Positions 1 to 8,640 of a stretch of DNA of 64,000 nucleotides are shown here, piece by piece. The translations under genes were made by a program, and so were the position numbers. This DNA comes from Caballeronia catudaia (lineage in GTDB: Bacteria; Pseudomonadota; Gammaproteobacteria; Burkholderiales; Burkholderiaceae), in contig NZ_FCOF02000016.1 of the NCBI RefSeq assembly GCF_001544755.2, positions 88,223 to 152,222 of the forward strand, in the 5' to 3' direction. The stretch's first letter is position 1; each line of letters opens with the position of its first letter. The notes beneath the pieces were generated by a model. The model was not told the DNA's origin. It worked only from the letters and a program-made list of their open reading frames with translations, and ran no database searches.

Positions 1-1
1 G

Positions 2-70
2 TGCTCCACGGCGATTCAGACGGTGGGAAGCAAAGGCTGGGACGGGTTTTCGATTTCCATCGTGTCCTGA
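2..70 (+). CDS. C-terminal end of a probable O-methyltransferase (cut by window edge)
   Basis: Only the last 22 codons before a TGA are present. They end in the pattern QTVGSKGWDGF followed by a short hydrophobic strand. This resembles the C-terminus of class I SAM-dependent O-methyltransferases, which commonly finish with a TVGxKGYDGF-type strand, so the identification rests on one motif recalled from the family. It is followed by an inverted repeat and faces the convergent SulP gene. Another Rossmann-fold methyltransferase is possible. Confidence 0.45.
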   Translation, partial: CSTAIQTVGSKGWDGFSISIVS

Positions 71-82
71 GTTCGAAGAATA

Positions 83-122
83 GTTGCCCGAACTATTTTC
101 ATCCGAGAAACAGTCGGGCAAC
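83..122. terminator. Inverted repeat between convergent genes, possible bidirectional terminator
   Basis: Perfect 9-bp arms, GTTGCCCGA at 83-91 and TCGGGCAAC at 114-122, are separated by 22 nt. They lie between the end of the partial methyltransferase and the convergent SulP gene. There is no clean U-tract and the loop is long, so termination is inferred from position only. Confidence 0.4.
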
Positions 123-175
123 GCCGGATGGCCGGTGAATTGACGCCGTCGACGCCCGGTTGATCTCGCGCTCGC

Positions 176-1753
176 TCACTCGGACGTCATGCCCTGTCTC
201 GTGAATCCGAGCCATTTCCCGCGCAAGGCGGACATGCCTGTTTCCGCCGAGGTAAGCGGCAGCTTTCGGCATTCGACATGCATGTTTCGCGAAGGCGCGG
301 CAGTCACGAACTTGTCGATTTCCTCGCGCACGTCGGGATCGATATAGTCCGCTCGCGAGGCATCGAAGATCACCGTGGCGCCATCGGGAATCGTGCGCAG
401 ATGATGCTTGAGCGTGACTTTGCCGAGGAATGAGACATCCTTGCGGAACGACAGCAGGTAATGATCGTCGTGCTGCGCAATTGTGATCGGACGTTTGAGG
501 TTCGCGCGGAACGCGAGCAGGAGACTGCACGCAATGCCAAGCAGAATGCCCATCAACAGATCCGTCAGCAATACGCCCGCAATCGTGACGACGAACGGCG
601 CGAAGCGGTCGATGCCCTGCTTCGCGACCGCCGCGAACAGCGAAGGCTTCGCGAGCTTGAGGCCCGTGAAGATCAGGATCGCCGCGAGACAGGCGAGCGG
701 GATCAGGTTGATCACGCTCGTCAGCGCGAACACGCTCGCGAGCAACAGCACGCCATGCACGAACGACGACCAGCGGCTCTGCGCGCCCGCATGCACGTTC
801 GCGGAGCTGCGCACGATCACCGAGGTGATCGGCAAAGCGCCGATCGCACCGGCCATCATGTTGCCGATGCCTTGCGCCTTCAGTTCGCGATCCGGATGCG
901 CCGCGCGCTTCTTGGGATCGAGCTGCTCGACCGCTTCCAGACTCAGGAGCGTTTCGAGGCTCGCGACGATCGCGAGCGTCAACGCAAGACGCCACACATC
1001 GGGATTAACGAGTTGGGAGAAGTTCGGCAATTCGAGCGCATTCGTGAGCGCCGCAAACGTTTCAAGCGACGGCAACGCGACGCGATGTTGGGCGGGCGGA
1101 GCGAACCCCGGCGCGAACAGATCGAGCAACAGCGTCATGCCGATGCCGAACGCGACCACCGCGAGCGGCGCGGGCACGGCGCGCACGAGCGCGAAGCGGC
1201 GCATCGCGCGCGTCTCCCAGGCGGCCAGCATGGCGAGCGATACGACGGCCACGATGCACGCCGCCATCGATACGGGACCGAACGGCGTGGCGAGCATGCC
1301 GGGACCGCTCGCAGCGGGCGCGCCGTGATTGGCGAAACCCGCGGCGAGCGGAATCTGCTTGATGACGAGCAGAAGGCCGATGGCGGCGAGCATGCCTTTG
1401 ATCACCGACGAAGGCACATACGCCGCAAAGCGCCCCGCTTTCAACATGCCGAAGCCGAACTGGATTGCGCCGGAAAGCAGTACAGCAAGGAGAAACGCGG
1501 AGAAGCTCCCGAGCCTGGCAATGCCATCGACGACGATCACGATGAGACCCGCGGCCGGACCGCTCACGCTCAATTGCGAGCCGCTCAACAACGCGACGAC
1601 GAGCCCGCCGATGATGCCCGACAAAAGCCCGGCAAACGGCTCGACGCCCGATGCATTGGCGATACCGAGACATAGCGGCATCGCGACGAGAAACACGACA
1701 GTGCCCGCGAATACATCGCGCGGAAAAGTGGCCAGACGGTTAGCTTGATTCAT
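176..1753 (-). CDS. SulP-family inorganic anion transporter (probable bicarbonate or sulfate)
   Basis: This is a 525-residue inner-membrane transporter. The N-terminal three quarters consist of many hydrophobic segments with the SulP core (SGPAAGL near residue 69, then repeated helices). The last ~90 residues form a soluble STAS-like domain containing VIFDASRADYID. ATG at 1753 is chosen because the SulP fold starts directly after it; the frame stays open upstream but runs antisense through the carbonic anhydrase gene. SulP proteins carry sulfate, bicarbonate or dicarboxylates. The carbonic anhydrase gene lies 82 nt upstream on the same strand, which favours bicarbonate as substrate by association (inference). 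A sulfate transporter remains possible. Confidence 0.88.
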   Translation of the reverse strand: MNQANRLATFPRDVFAGTVVFLVAMPLCLGIANASGVEPFAGLLSGIIGGLVVALLSGSQLSVSGPAAGLIVIVVDGIARLGSFSAFLLAVLLSGAIQFGFGMLKAGRFAAYVPSSVIKGMLAAIGLLLVIKQIPLAAGFANHGAPAASGPGMLATPFGPVSMAACIVAVVSLAMLAAWETRAMRRFALVRAVPAPLAVVAFGIGMTLLLDLFAPGFAPPAQHRVALPSLETFAALTNALELPNFSQLVNPDVWRLALTLAIVASLETLLSLEAVEQLDPKKRAAHPDRELKAQGIGNMMAGAIGALPITSVIVRSSANVHAGAQSRWSSFVHGVLLLASVFALTSVINLIPLACLAAILIFTGLKLAKPSLFAAVAKQGIDRFAPFVVTIAGVLLTDLLMGILLGIACSLLLAFRANLKRPITIAQHDDHYLLSFRKDVSFLGKVTLKHHLRTIPDGATVIFDASRADYIDPDVREEIDKFVTAAPSRNMHVECRKLPLTSAETGMSALRGKWLGFTRQGMTSE

Positions 1754-1835
1754 GAATTTTTTTCGAACGAGTTGGGGCCTGCGAATGCCGCGGGAGCGAC
1801 TTCGCATCGACAAGCTATCGAGGGGAAACAGCCGA

Positions 1836-2483
1836 CTAAGCGGCCTGAAGCGATACGACCTGCGCGCGCGCAGTGTCTTGTGTCCCGGCCTCTTCCGCAT
1901 ACCCGGAAGCGAGCACGTCGATGAGGCCGTCATGCAGGCCGAAGATCCAGCCATGAACGAGCGGCGGCTCGGCGCGATCACGCACGACCGCGTGTTGCCG
2001 CAAGAGGCGCACTTGCTCCAGCACATTCAGTTCGGCGAGGCGATTTGCGCGCGTGTCGAGCTCGGCGAATGTGTCGAGTTCCGCGCGATGGCGCTCGCCC
2101 AATGCGCACAACGGTGCGATACGGCGATTCACGTGCGGCAAGTCGCTCGATTGCGGCAATAGCGAGGCGCGCACGCCGCCGCATCCGTAATGGCCGCATA
2201 CGATCACATGATCGACTTTCAGCACGCGCACCGCGTATTCGAGCACGCTCATCGTGTTGTCATCGGAAGGAGAAAACAGGTTCGCGATGTTGCGATGAAC
2301 GAAGAGATCGCCGGGATTGGCGTTGGTCACCGTTTCGGCCGGCACGCGGCTATCCGCGCAACCGATCCACAGCACCTTCGGGCTTTGCCCTTGCGCGAGG
2401 CGCGGGAAGAATTGGGCATCCGCATGCGCGGTTTCGCGCGCCCAGGCAATGTTTTCCAGAAGCATTCGTTTCGGTCGATTCAT
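1836..2483 (-). CDS. can: Beta-class carbonic anhydrase
   Basis: Interconverts CO2 and bicarbonate in the cytoplasm. The 215-residue protein shows the full beta-class zinc site: CADSR with Cys42, Asp44 and Arg46, and HYGCGG with His98 and Cys101. These positions match the numbering of the E. coli enzyme Can. The ATG at 2483 gives the usual N-terminus, ending in an LxNIxWA-type helix. It is transcribed toward the SulP gene and probably co-transcribed with it. Together they would supply or equilibrate bicarbonate for carboxylases or pH balance; that functional link is inferred from adjacency. The last residues are of low complexity. Confidence 0.95.
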   Translation of the reverse strand: MNRPKRMLLENIAWARETAHADAQFFPRLAQGQSPKVLWIGCADSRVPAETVTNANPGDLFVHRNIANLFSPSDDNTMSVLEYAVRVLKVDHVIVCGHYGCGGVRASLLPQSSDLPHVNRRIAPLCALGERHRAELDTFAELDTRANRLAELNVLEQVRLLRQHAVVRDRAEPPLVHGWIFGLHDGLIDVLASGYAEEAGTQDTARAQVVSLQAA

Positions 2484-2747
2484 GCATTTTTCTCCATAAG
2501 CAAACCAGCGCGCCTTCCATGCCGACGCAATGAATAAAAAGGGGATCGTACCTACGCTGCAGTGCGGCGAATTCCTTACGAATCACTTTCGCAGAAAAAG
2601 TTCATCGGCGTCCAGTGAAATAAATCTGACGTATCTTTAATGCGCCGCGCGTCCGTGAATGATGCATCGACGGGTCGGGTTTTATTCGCGACTCGTGAGT
2701 TGGCGTCTGCTAATCTCTGTCGTTCGGAATTCAGCCTTCAAACATCC

Positions 2748-3575
2748 ATGAACCATCCGGCAACAGGCATCGACATGACCCGCTTCGTCGAATTGAGCAG
2801 CGGCGCTTATCCGGTGCGCATCGAATATCAATGGTTGAATGCAGAGCGCGCCGATGCGCCCATCGCATTGTTCCTGCATGAAGGTCTGGGATCGATCGCG
2901 CTGTGGAAAGGCTGGCCGCAAATGCTATGCGATCGCCTCGCTTGCCGTGGTCTCGTTTATTCGCGGCCCGGCTACGGGCGCTCCACTCCGCGCCGGCCCG
3001 AAGAAAAGTGGCCAGTCGAATTCCTGCATCGGCAAGCGCATGACGTGCTGCCCGCATTGCTCGATGCACTCGGCATCGGCGCTGAAGAACGATCGCGCAT
3101 GTGGCTCATCGGCCATAGCGATGGCGGCACCATTGCGCTCCTGTACGCGAGCGCCTTCCCCGAAGCGCTCGCCGGTCTGGCCGTCATGGCGCCGCACATG
3201 TTCGTGGAAACGATGACGGTGGAAGGTATCGAGAAGGCCCGCAGCACGTATGAGACGGCATCGTTCAGGGAAAAGCTGCGGGCTTATCACGACGACGTGG
3301 ATTCAGCCTTTTACGGCTGGAACGACGCCTGGCTGAATCCCGCGTTTTTGCATTGGAACATCACGGAAGAGATAGCGTCGATCGTTCGCCCGTTACTTGC
3401 GATACAAGGCTATGACGACGAATATGCGTCGATGCGGCAACTGGACGCGATCGAGGCGGCCGTTCCACATGCGCGACTCGTCAAGCTGACGCAGTGCGGA
3501 CACTCGCCGCATCGCGATGCGGCCGACGCAGTGAACGATGCGATCGCCGCTTTCGTGGCATCGCATCGCGCCTGA
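2748..3575 (+). CDS. Alpha/beta-fold hydrolase
   Basis: About 275 residues with a complete alpha/beta hydrolase layout: an oxyanion-region HEGLGS turn, a YSRPGYGRS segment, the nucleophile elbow GHSDGG with catalytic Ser, a late Asp in the QGYDDEY turn, and catalytic His in QCGHSPH near the C-terminus. No signal peptide is present, so the protein is cytoplasmic. ATG 2748 is used; ATG 2775 (before TRFVEL) is an equally plausible start, because neither has a strong ribosome binding site. It is divergent from carbonic anhydrase and converges on the deacetylase gene with a 1-nt gap. The substrate cannot be told; esters or C-C bonds are typical for this family. Confidence 0.85.
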   Translation: MNHPATGIDMTRFVELSSGAYPVRIEYQWLNAERADAPIALFLHEGLGSIALWKGWPQMLCDRLACRGLVYSRPGYGRSTPRRPEEKWPVEFLHRQAHDVLPALLDALGIGAEERSRMWLIGHSDGGTIALLYASAFPEALAGLAVMAPHMFVETMTVEGIEKARSTYETASFREKLRAYHDDVDSAFYGWNDAWLNPAFLHWNITEEIASIVRPLLAIQGYDDEYASMRQLDAIEAAVPHARLVKLTQCGHSPHRDAADAVNDAIAAFVASHRA

Positions 3576-3576
3576 T

Positions 3577-4431
3577 TCAACGCTTGATTTTCAGATAGGC
3601 ACGGCTGATGGCCGGCCGCGTGTGGACCCATAAGCGCGACGCAAGCCACGAAGCCGGACGATCGCGCACTTCGAGTCGTTTGATGGTGCGCTCGGCATCA
3701 ACGCATGCGTTCCGATCGAGCGGATTCGCGCTGATGTTCGTGCCCGTATGGCACGTATAGAAGTGCCTGAAGCCCGCGTTCAGCGCCACTTCGCGATAGT
3801 CGTCGTCGTAATAACCTTGTGGCCAGCACAGATGATCGGAGACTTCGCCGAGGCGCGTGCGCAATGCGGAACGCGCCGCATGCAGATCGTCATGCAGACG
3901 CTCGCGCTTCTCGCCCGGCGAGCCCGCGACCCGATCCCAGCGCACATGCGTATGCGTGTGGCTATGGAATTCGAACGTGCCGGCATTGCGCATCGCTTCG
4001 ATTTCCGACCAGCGCAGGATGGCATCGTCGGCGCGACCGCTTTCGATTGCGCGCTCGCCTGCGTGATGATCCAGCAAAGACGGCAACGCCGCGCCCGCGT
4101 TCGCTGCATTCGGGCGCACGCCGGCCTCGCCCGGCCAGCTGCTTACGAGAAAGCACAATGCCGTGAAGCCGTGGCGCTCCAACACCGGATGTGCATGCAC
4201 CCAGTTGTCGAGATAGCCATCGTCGAAAGTAATGACGATCGATTTCGACGGCATGTCCTCGCCGCTCAGAAACGCCGCGAGCTGCGCCGAGCCGATCGTC
4301 CGATAACCGGCGTTCGCCAGATAATCCATTTGCGCCGCGAAATGCCCGGGCGTCACGGTGATCATGCCGGGCGACGTGCTGACGTGGTGGTACATCAGCA
4401 CGGGAACGGCGCGTGCCTGCTTCCGGCTCAT
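3577..4431 (-). CDS. Polysaccharide deacetylase (NodB-like, carbohydrate esterase family 4)
   Basis: A 284-residue protein with NodB homology: LMYHHV at the start, TFDDGY with the catalytic and metal Asp pair at residues 70-71, HSHTHTH carrying the zinc histidines near the middle, and WPQGYYDDDYR late in the domain. It should remove N- or O-acetyl groups from a cell-surface sugar or peptidoglycan. No signal peptide is evident, so it may act on a lipid-linked intermediate on the cytoplasmic side. Its ATG overlaps the stop of the upstream glycosyltransferase by 4 nt (ATGA), so the two are probably translationally coupled and act on the same glycan (inference). Confidence 0.9.
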   Translation of the reverse strand: MSRKQARAVPVLMYHHVSTSPGMITVTPGHFAAQMDYLANAGYRTIGSAQLAAFLSGEDMPSKSIVITFDDGYLDNWVHAHPVLERHGFTALCFLVSSWPGEAGVRPNAANAGAALPSLLDHHAGERAIESGRADDAILRWSEIEAMRNAGTFEFHSHTHTHVRWDRVAGSPGEKRERLHDDLHAARSALRTRLGEVSDHLCWPQGYYDDDYREVALNAGFRHFYTCHTGTNISANPLDRNACVDAERTIKRLEVRDRPASWLASRLWVHTRPAISRAYLKIKR

Positions 4432-5513
4432 TGGCGATGCCCCCGCTCTTCCAGGGCACGTCGATAGAAGAGCGCCGTTTCATTCGCCATTTCGCCGACC
4501 GTGAAGCCGCGTTCGGTGATGCGCACGCTTTCGCGTTGAAGGCGCTGACGCAAAGCCGGATCATCTATCATGCGCGCGATCGCCTCGCGCAACGCAACCG
4601 GATCATGCGGCGGCACAAGCAAGCCATTCACGTTGTCTTCGATGAGTTCGGGCACGCCATCGACACACGTGCCGATGACCGGCAATCCTGCGTCCATCGC
4701 CTCGATGAATGCCTGGCCGAGCGCTTCCTGATGCGTAGGCAGCACGAAAAGATCGGAGCCGCGAAAGATGTTCTGCACGTCGGTGCGAAAGCCCAGCAAA
4801 TGGATGCGATGCGCGAGACCGAGGCTATCCACGATGCCTTTGACACGAACGTAAAGATCGCCATCGCCCGCCATCACGACGTGCAGGTGCGGATAGGTGT
4901 CGAGCAGCGGACGCACCGCGGCGATCAGATCTTCATGGCCCTTCTTGTCACGCATGATCGCGACCATGCATACGATGAACGCGTCCGGTCCAAGACCGAG
5001 TTCTTCGCGCAAGGTCGAATGCGCGACGGGCTGTGGCTTGACGATGCCGTCATAGATCGTCTGCACCCGTTCCTCGCCGACGCCCGCGGAAATCAGATAG
5101 CGGCGCACGTAATGACTCACCGCGATCACGCGGTGCGGAATCCACGTATAGGTAGCGAGCGACGAGATCGGCAGCGCGAGATGCCGCGTGCGAACGATGA
5201 GCGGCGTGCGTGCGAGCCGTGCGGCCGTGCCGGCCACGAGACTGTCGTGACCGCTATGCGTATTGACCACGTCGAACGGGCGGCGGCGCAACAGCGCGTT
5301 GATGTGAAGCATCGATTGCATGTCGCCGCCGCCACGCATGCGCGCGTGATGCACGGTGAAACCGAGTTCGCTGCAACGGTGCCCGAGGCGCGCATCGCTT
5401 GGACACACCAGTTCCACGGTATGACCGCCTTCACGTAGCGCCACCATTTCTTTCAAGGTGCGGATCTCCTGGCCACCCCATCCCGTCGAGGACTCGCTAT
5501 GTAGGATCTTCAA
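4428..5513 (-). CDS. Glycosyltransferase, GT4-type family 1
   Basis: About 361 residues with a GT-B fold. The N-terminus reads KILHSESSTGWGGQE, the glycine-rich first strand typical of this group. Towards the C-terminus is the donor-site EX7E motif (EALGQAFIE), followed by GLPVIGTCVDGVPELI. The start is taken as TTG 5513, which puts the protein start exactly at the conserved K-I-L-H strand; GGAG lies about 11 nt upstream. A TTG at 5609 would add 32 unconserved residues. It is coupled by overlap to the polysaccharide deacetylase. No other surface-polysaccharide gene is nearby, so the product is unknown. Confidence 0.88.
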   Translation of the reverse strand: MKILHSESSTGWGGQEIRTLKEMVALREGGHTVELVCPSDARLGHRCSELGFTVHHARMRGGGDMQSMLHINALLRRRPFDVVNTHSGHDSLVAGTAARLARTPLIVRTRHLALPISSLATYTWIPHRVIAVSHYVRRYLISAGVGEERVQTIYDGIVKPQPVAHSTLREELGLGPDAFIVCMVAIMRDKKGHEDLIAAVRPLLDTYPHLHVVMAGDGDLYVRVKGIVDSLGLAHRIHLLGFRTDVQNIFRGSDLFVLPTHQEALGQAFIEAMDAGLPVIGTCVDGVPELIEDNVNGLLVPPHDPVALREAIARMIDDPALRQRLQRESVRITERGFTVGEMANETALFYRRALEERGHRQ

Positions 5514-6009
5514 TGCTCGATGCTCCGAATTTCGGCGGCAACGCAGCCGAAATATCTGGTAATAATTTGTTTGCCTTTCAACCCTCGGGGATTCGCAATG
5601 AAAACGCAAGGGGTTTGGTGCCGCCTCGAACGAGGCTATCGGAAGAAATGCAGTGCTTGTTAGCGTAATGAAAGCGCGACGCCGATGGTGCTAAAAACAG
5701 TCAACCGATGTAACGTTTTGAGGGCGGTCGGCCCGCTTGACCAGCTAACGGCTCGAGCGAGTGCCTGGTTGACGCAAAGATGGCGAATTTGTCAGTTTCG
5801 CTCATCGAACCTTATCAGTCGCTTAAAGAAAAAAAACTCGGTGGTAACGAGCAAACGTTTGTCGAGTTCCTGATTAACCATTGTTCGCTAAACGCCTTGA
5901 TTGCTTAGCGCTCGCGGCAAGAATTCAGCGTCTGTTTCAACCTCGGTCTTGCGTCAGCAAGTACTGTGCGAGCGTGATAACTTCAATCGAAATTGCGAGG
6001 AGAAACCTC
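5514..6009. other. Intergenic region, divergent between glycosyltransferase and small hypothetical gene
   Basis: This 496-nt stretch is visibly AT-richer than the flanking genes and lacks a convincing coding frame. It must hold the promoters for the two divergent neighbours. A short inverted repeat, CGCTAA at 5886-5891 and TTAGCG at 5905-5910, is the only structure noticed. The last bases, GAGGAG before the ATG at 6010, form a strong ribosome binding site. Confidence 0.5.
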
Positions 6010-6420
6010 ATGTTGCTCTCCGATGAAGAACTCGCACGCCTTCAATCCGTCGCGCCGTTTTTGCGTAGCGAAGCGCGTTCGGCACTCGAAGCCGAAGCCG
6101 GTTACGAAGTAACGATGGAACTCGAATCGCATCTGCAGCCGGGCTTGCGCATCCGCGCGCCCGATTCACCGCGAACGACCGCCGATGCCGACGCGCCGCC
6201 GTATCCGCTCGATCTCTTCGTCGGCTTGCCATTGAGCGAATTGCGCGCGCTGTCTCATGCGGACGGCGCCGCACGCGAAGCCGAGCTTGCGCGTTTCGGC
6301 GCGCGCTTCTCGCCGCGTTTGTTGCGCGCGATCGCGACCATGACGCCGCATCAGATCGATCTCGACGCAGGTGTGCAAAGCGAAGCGGGAACGCTGTCAG
6401 TGATGCTCGACGAAGACTGA
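6010..6420 (+). CDS. Hypothetical protein, 136 residues
   Basis: A soluble acidic-to-neutral protein starting at ATG 6010 behind a near-perfect GAGGAG ribosome binding site. No signal peptide or membrane segment is seen. The sequence begins with a helical LLSDEELARLQ segment and contains VTMELESHLQPGLRIR. The middle shows FVGLPLSELRAL, and the C-terminal part ends in a short acidic DED tail. I do not recognise the family. Codon use matches the neighbours and the start signal is strong, so it is a real gene rather than a chance frame. It stands alone between a divergent glycosyltransferase and a convergent GntR regulator. Confidence 0.7.
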   Translation: MLLSDEELARLQSVAPFLRSEARSALEAEAGYEVTMELESHLQPGLRIRAPDSPRTTADADAPPYPLDLFVGLPLSELRALSHADGAAREAELARFGARFSPRLLRAIATMTPHQIDLDAGVQSEAGTLSVMLDED

Positions 6421-6455
6421 CGCCACGTGTTCAAGGGCCGAATAGCGGTGGGCGC

Positions 6456-7211
6456 TCACCCCGCGTCTTGCGACTTCGGCAATGCTTCGTGCGCGCGCCG
6501 CAACCGCTCGCGGCTATTCGACAGATGCATGCGCATGGCCGCGCGCGCGGCTTCGGGATCGCGGCGCTCGATTGCATCGTAGATATCTTCATGCTCGCGA
6601 TTCACACGATCCAGATAGCTGCCCGGATCGTTATGCGCGAGCGCCGCGGAGTTGACGCGCGTGCGCGGAATGATCGTATTGCCGAGCTGACTGAGGATGC
6701 TGTGGAAATAGCGGTTGCCCGTCGCCTTTGCGAGTTCGAGATGGAACGCGACATCGGCTGCGACCGCGCTGCCCTCGCCCGCTTCGACGAGCCGCTCGAA
6801 CTCGTCGAGCGCGCGACGCATCTGCGCGAGGTTTTCATCGGTGCGGCGCATGGCGGCGAGACCGGCCGCCTCTGCTTCGAGGCTGATGCGCAGTTCGAGA
6901 ATGGCCATCACGTCGCGCACGGTGAGATCGCCCGCAGCTTCGATCTGGAAGCGGTCCTGGTCGCCTGCCTGGAGCACGAAGGTGCCAATGCCGTGACGGG
7001 TTTGCACCAGCCGCGCCGCCTGCAGCCGTGAAATGGATTCACGCACGACCGTTCGGCTCACGCCGAGCTGCGCCATGATTTCGGATTCCGTCGGCAGCTT
7101 GTCGCCGGGTTGAAGCGCGCCGCTGCGAATCCGCTCGGACAACTCGGCGACGACCTCCTCGGTGAGATTGCGGGAGCGGCGAAGCGCGCCGGACGCGAGT
7201 GCTTGGGACAT
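6456..7211 (-). CDS. GntR-family transcriptional regulator, FadR/FCD subfamily
   Basis: A 251-residue regulator. Residues ~15-85 form the winged helix-turn-helix typical of GntR proteins (GDKLPTESEIMAQLGVSRTVVRESI, then TRHGIGTFV). The remainder is an all-helical FCD effector domain with Asp, Arg and His positions that bind a metal and carboxylate in this family. FadR-type members usually sense small organic acids and control adjacent catabolic genes. No such partner sits next to it; the upstream side is a long gap and the downstream gene is an unrelated small protein. It may therefore act elsewhere or on its own promoter. The ligand is unknown. Confidence 0.9.
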   Translation of the reverse strand: MSQALASGALRRSRNLTEEVVAELSERIRSGALQPGDKLPTESEIMAQLGVSRTVVRESISRLQAARLVQTRHGIGTFVLQAGDQDRFQIEAAGDLTVRDVMAILELRISLEAEAAGLAAMRRTDENLAQMRRALDEFERLVEAGEGSAVAADVAFHLELAKATGNRYFHSILSQLGNTIIPRTRVNSAALAHNDPGSYLDRVNREHEDIYDAIERRDPEAARAAMRMHLSNSRERLRRAHEALPKSQDAG

Positions 7212-7798
7212 TGAAGGGCCAATCTTGGTGTGCTGATCGGCCCATTATAGGGGCGCGTGACAGCTTGTACGATGACTATCGAATTTTGCACGCAGGATGC
7301 AGCGGCATTGCACACGCGGAGTTAGAAGCAGCATTCGTTTCAGCGAGTAAGCGAATCATGAATCGCGTGGGCGCACTGGCTAAGGCCACCAAAGCCCTGA
7401 AAATCATGCGATTGGGGCCAAAGCAAACCGTTGTTAAACCACTTGTTGCGGCGTAAAGTTCAAGTACCACATGAAGTGAATCCGCGCAAGCCAGGCGACG
7501 ACAGCCGCTATCGGCGGTCTTCGTTCGTCTGACCGCGCGGGTTGGTTTCATCGTCCGGCTCGCCAATCCATGTCCGCATCCGTTGGATTCGCCATCCTCT
7601 CGCGCACTCGCGGGCCAGGGCACAGCGGTTCACCGGCTCGCAGACGCGCGCGCACACGCGTGTCTGTACGTTTCACCACGCCTCTACGCGCCTCGCCCAT
7701 CGATCAGGCGAAAGCCGGTGTACATCCGTATTCCCATTCGCCGGATTCACGGCGATACTGAGTCGCGGCATCGAGGTTGGCAGGCAAGGAGACGAGCA
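7212..7798. other. Long intergenic region (587 nt), no convincing gene
   Basis: No long coding frame with a ribosome binding site is present. A 32-codon frame at 7358-7456 (+) encodes a basic hydrophobic peptide (MNRVGALAKATKALKIM...), but it has no Shine-Dalgarno sequence and is not called. The region should contain the GntR promoter and that of the gene at 7799. The right half (about 7500-7740) is very GC-rich and includes the palindrome ACACGCGTGT. Nothing else is seen. Confidence 0.4.
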
Positions 7799-8221
7799 AT
7801 GATGCGTGAAGTAAGCGGAGCGTTCTATAACTCCCGTAAGCTGGATGAGGCACTTGAAGACTTGCGCGCGGAGGGCATCACGGGCGATCGCGTCCGCATG
7901 GCGAGCATGAGCGGCTTTGCCGATTTCCATGCGGCGCAAACCCAGAGCAACAACGCGCAGACACAGTGGATCGCCGCGGAATACGCAGGCCACGGCGAAC
8001 ATCTCGGCGTGGTCGATACGCACGACTACCCGTTCGGTCTCGATATGTCCGGCGACGACATCCTTCCCTCGTTCGGCGCCGACGGCGGCGATGCGGACGA
8101 GGCCTGCGGAATCACGCGCGTGATCGTGAGCATCCGCGACGAAGCCGAGATGCGCGCGGTGTGCGACATCTTCTCGCGCCTCGGCACCGACGATATCGAC
8201 GTGGAAGGCGCGCCGGCCTGA
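7799..8221 (+). CDS. Hypothetical protein with a stress-protein-like N-terminal motif
   Basis: A 140-residue acidic soluble protein. An AAGGAGA ribosome binding site precedes two tandem ATG codons at 7799 and 7802. The N-terminus (SGAFYNSRKLDEALEDLRAEGI) resembles the beta-alpha start of general-stress 17M/YflT-type domains, where a residue pair is followed by a helix and DxV. The C-terminal part (GITRVIVSIRDEAEMRAVCDIF) looks like a second beta-alpha unit, compatible with a ferredoxin-like duplication. This is a weak fold-level impression only and no function is assigned. It stands alone on the plus strand, converging on the small secreted-protein gene downstream. Confidence 0.6.
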   Translation: MMREVSGAFYNSRKLDEALEDLRAEGITGDRVRMASMSGFADFHAAQTQSNNAQTQWIAAEYAGHGEHLGVVDTHDYPFGLDMSGDDILPSFGADGGDADEACGITRVIVSIRDEAEMRAVCDIFSRLGTDDIDVEGAPA

Positions 8222-8246
8222 TTCGCAGCGCCCTGGCGTCATCGGG

Positions 8247-8495
8247 TCATGGCGTGGTTGTCGCGGGTTTCGGCTTCTTCTTGTGCTTGAAATGAGCGTC
8301 CTCGTGACGGGTGCTGTCAGGCACGGAGGTTTTTTCGCCGCCTGCAGTCGGCCCTGCTGTCGCCGCGCCGTGTGCGTTGCCGCCGCCCGCGCCGCCATTG
8401 CCGTTGCCGCCCGATTGCGCTACCGCCGCGCCTGCAACGCCTAACGTCACGCTCGCGGCAAGCGCGAGCAACGCCTTCAATCCAGCTTTCCTCAT
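8247..8495 (-). CDS. Small secreted Gly-rich protein with a Lys-rich tail
   Basis: An 82-residue precursor. The first ~25 residues form a Sec signal peptide (basic start, hydrophobic core, AVAQ cleavage region). The mature part is a low-complexity Gly/Asn/Ala stretch followed by HFKHKKKPKPATTTP. The ATG at 8495 is preceded by GGAGAGGG, a strong ribosome binding site. The tail composition (HK and KK runs, then Thr and Pro) resembles that of the small secreted protein at 62626-62808. Such proteins are periplasmic or surface-associated; the role is unknown. It is divergent from the UvrA-like gene. Confidence 0.7.
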   Translation of the reverse strand: MRKAGLKALLALAASVTLGVAGAAVAQSGGNGNGGAGGGNAHGAATAGPTAGGEKTSVPDSTRHEDAHFKHKKKPKPATTTP

Positions 8496-8640
8496 TTTTC
8501 CCTCTCCTCGAAAATCATTGCTGTTCGGCGTGCATTTCGCATGCAAGATGCGTAACGCAAAATGCCATCTGGTATATGGCATGCTGAATGCTCACCCCCT
8601 CAACGTCCGCGCCGCGTCTGGCCGTCACCCCGCCCTGCTC

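Noticed and set aside
99..995. Long frame antisense-side of the SulP region (298 codons)
   Set aside because: Arg- and His-rich shadow of the SulP gene in another frame of GC-rich DNA. The SulP frame has the conserved domain and the ribosome context; the same applies to the many other frames of this kind.
7358..7456. 32-codon basic peptide frame in the GntR upstream gap
   Set aside because: Looks peptide-like, but has no Shine-Dalgarno sequence, no family resemblance and lies in a region with no other coding signal. Not enough to call a gene.
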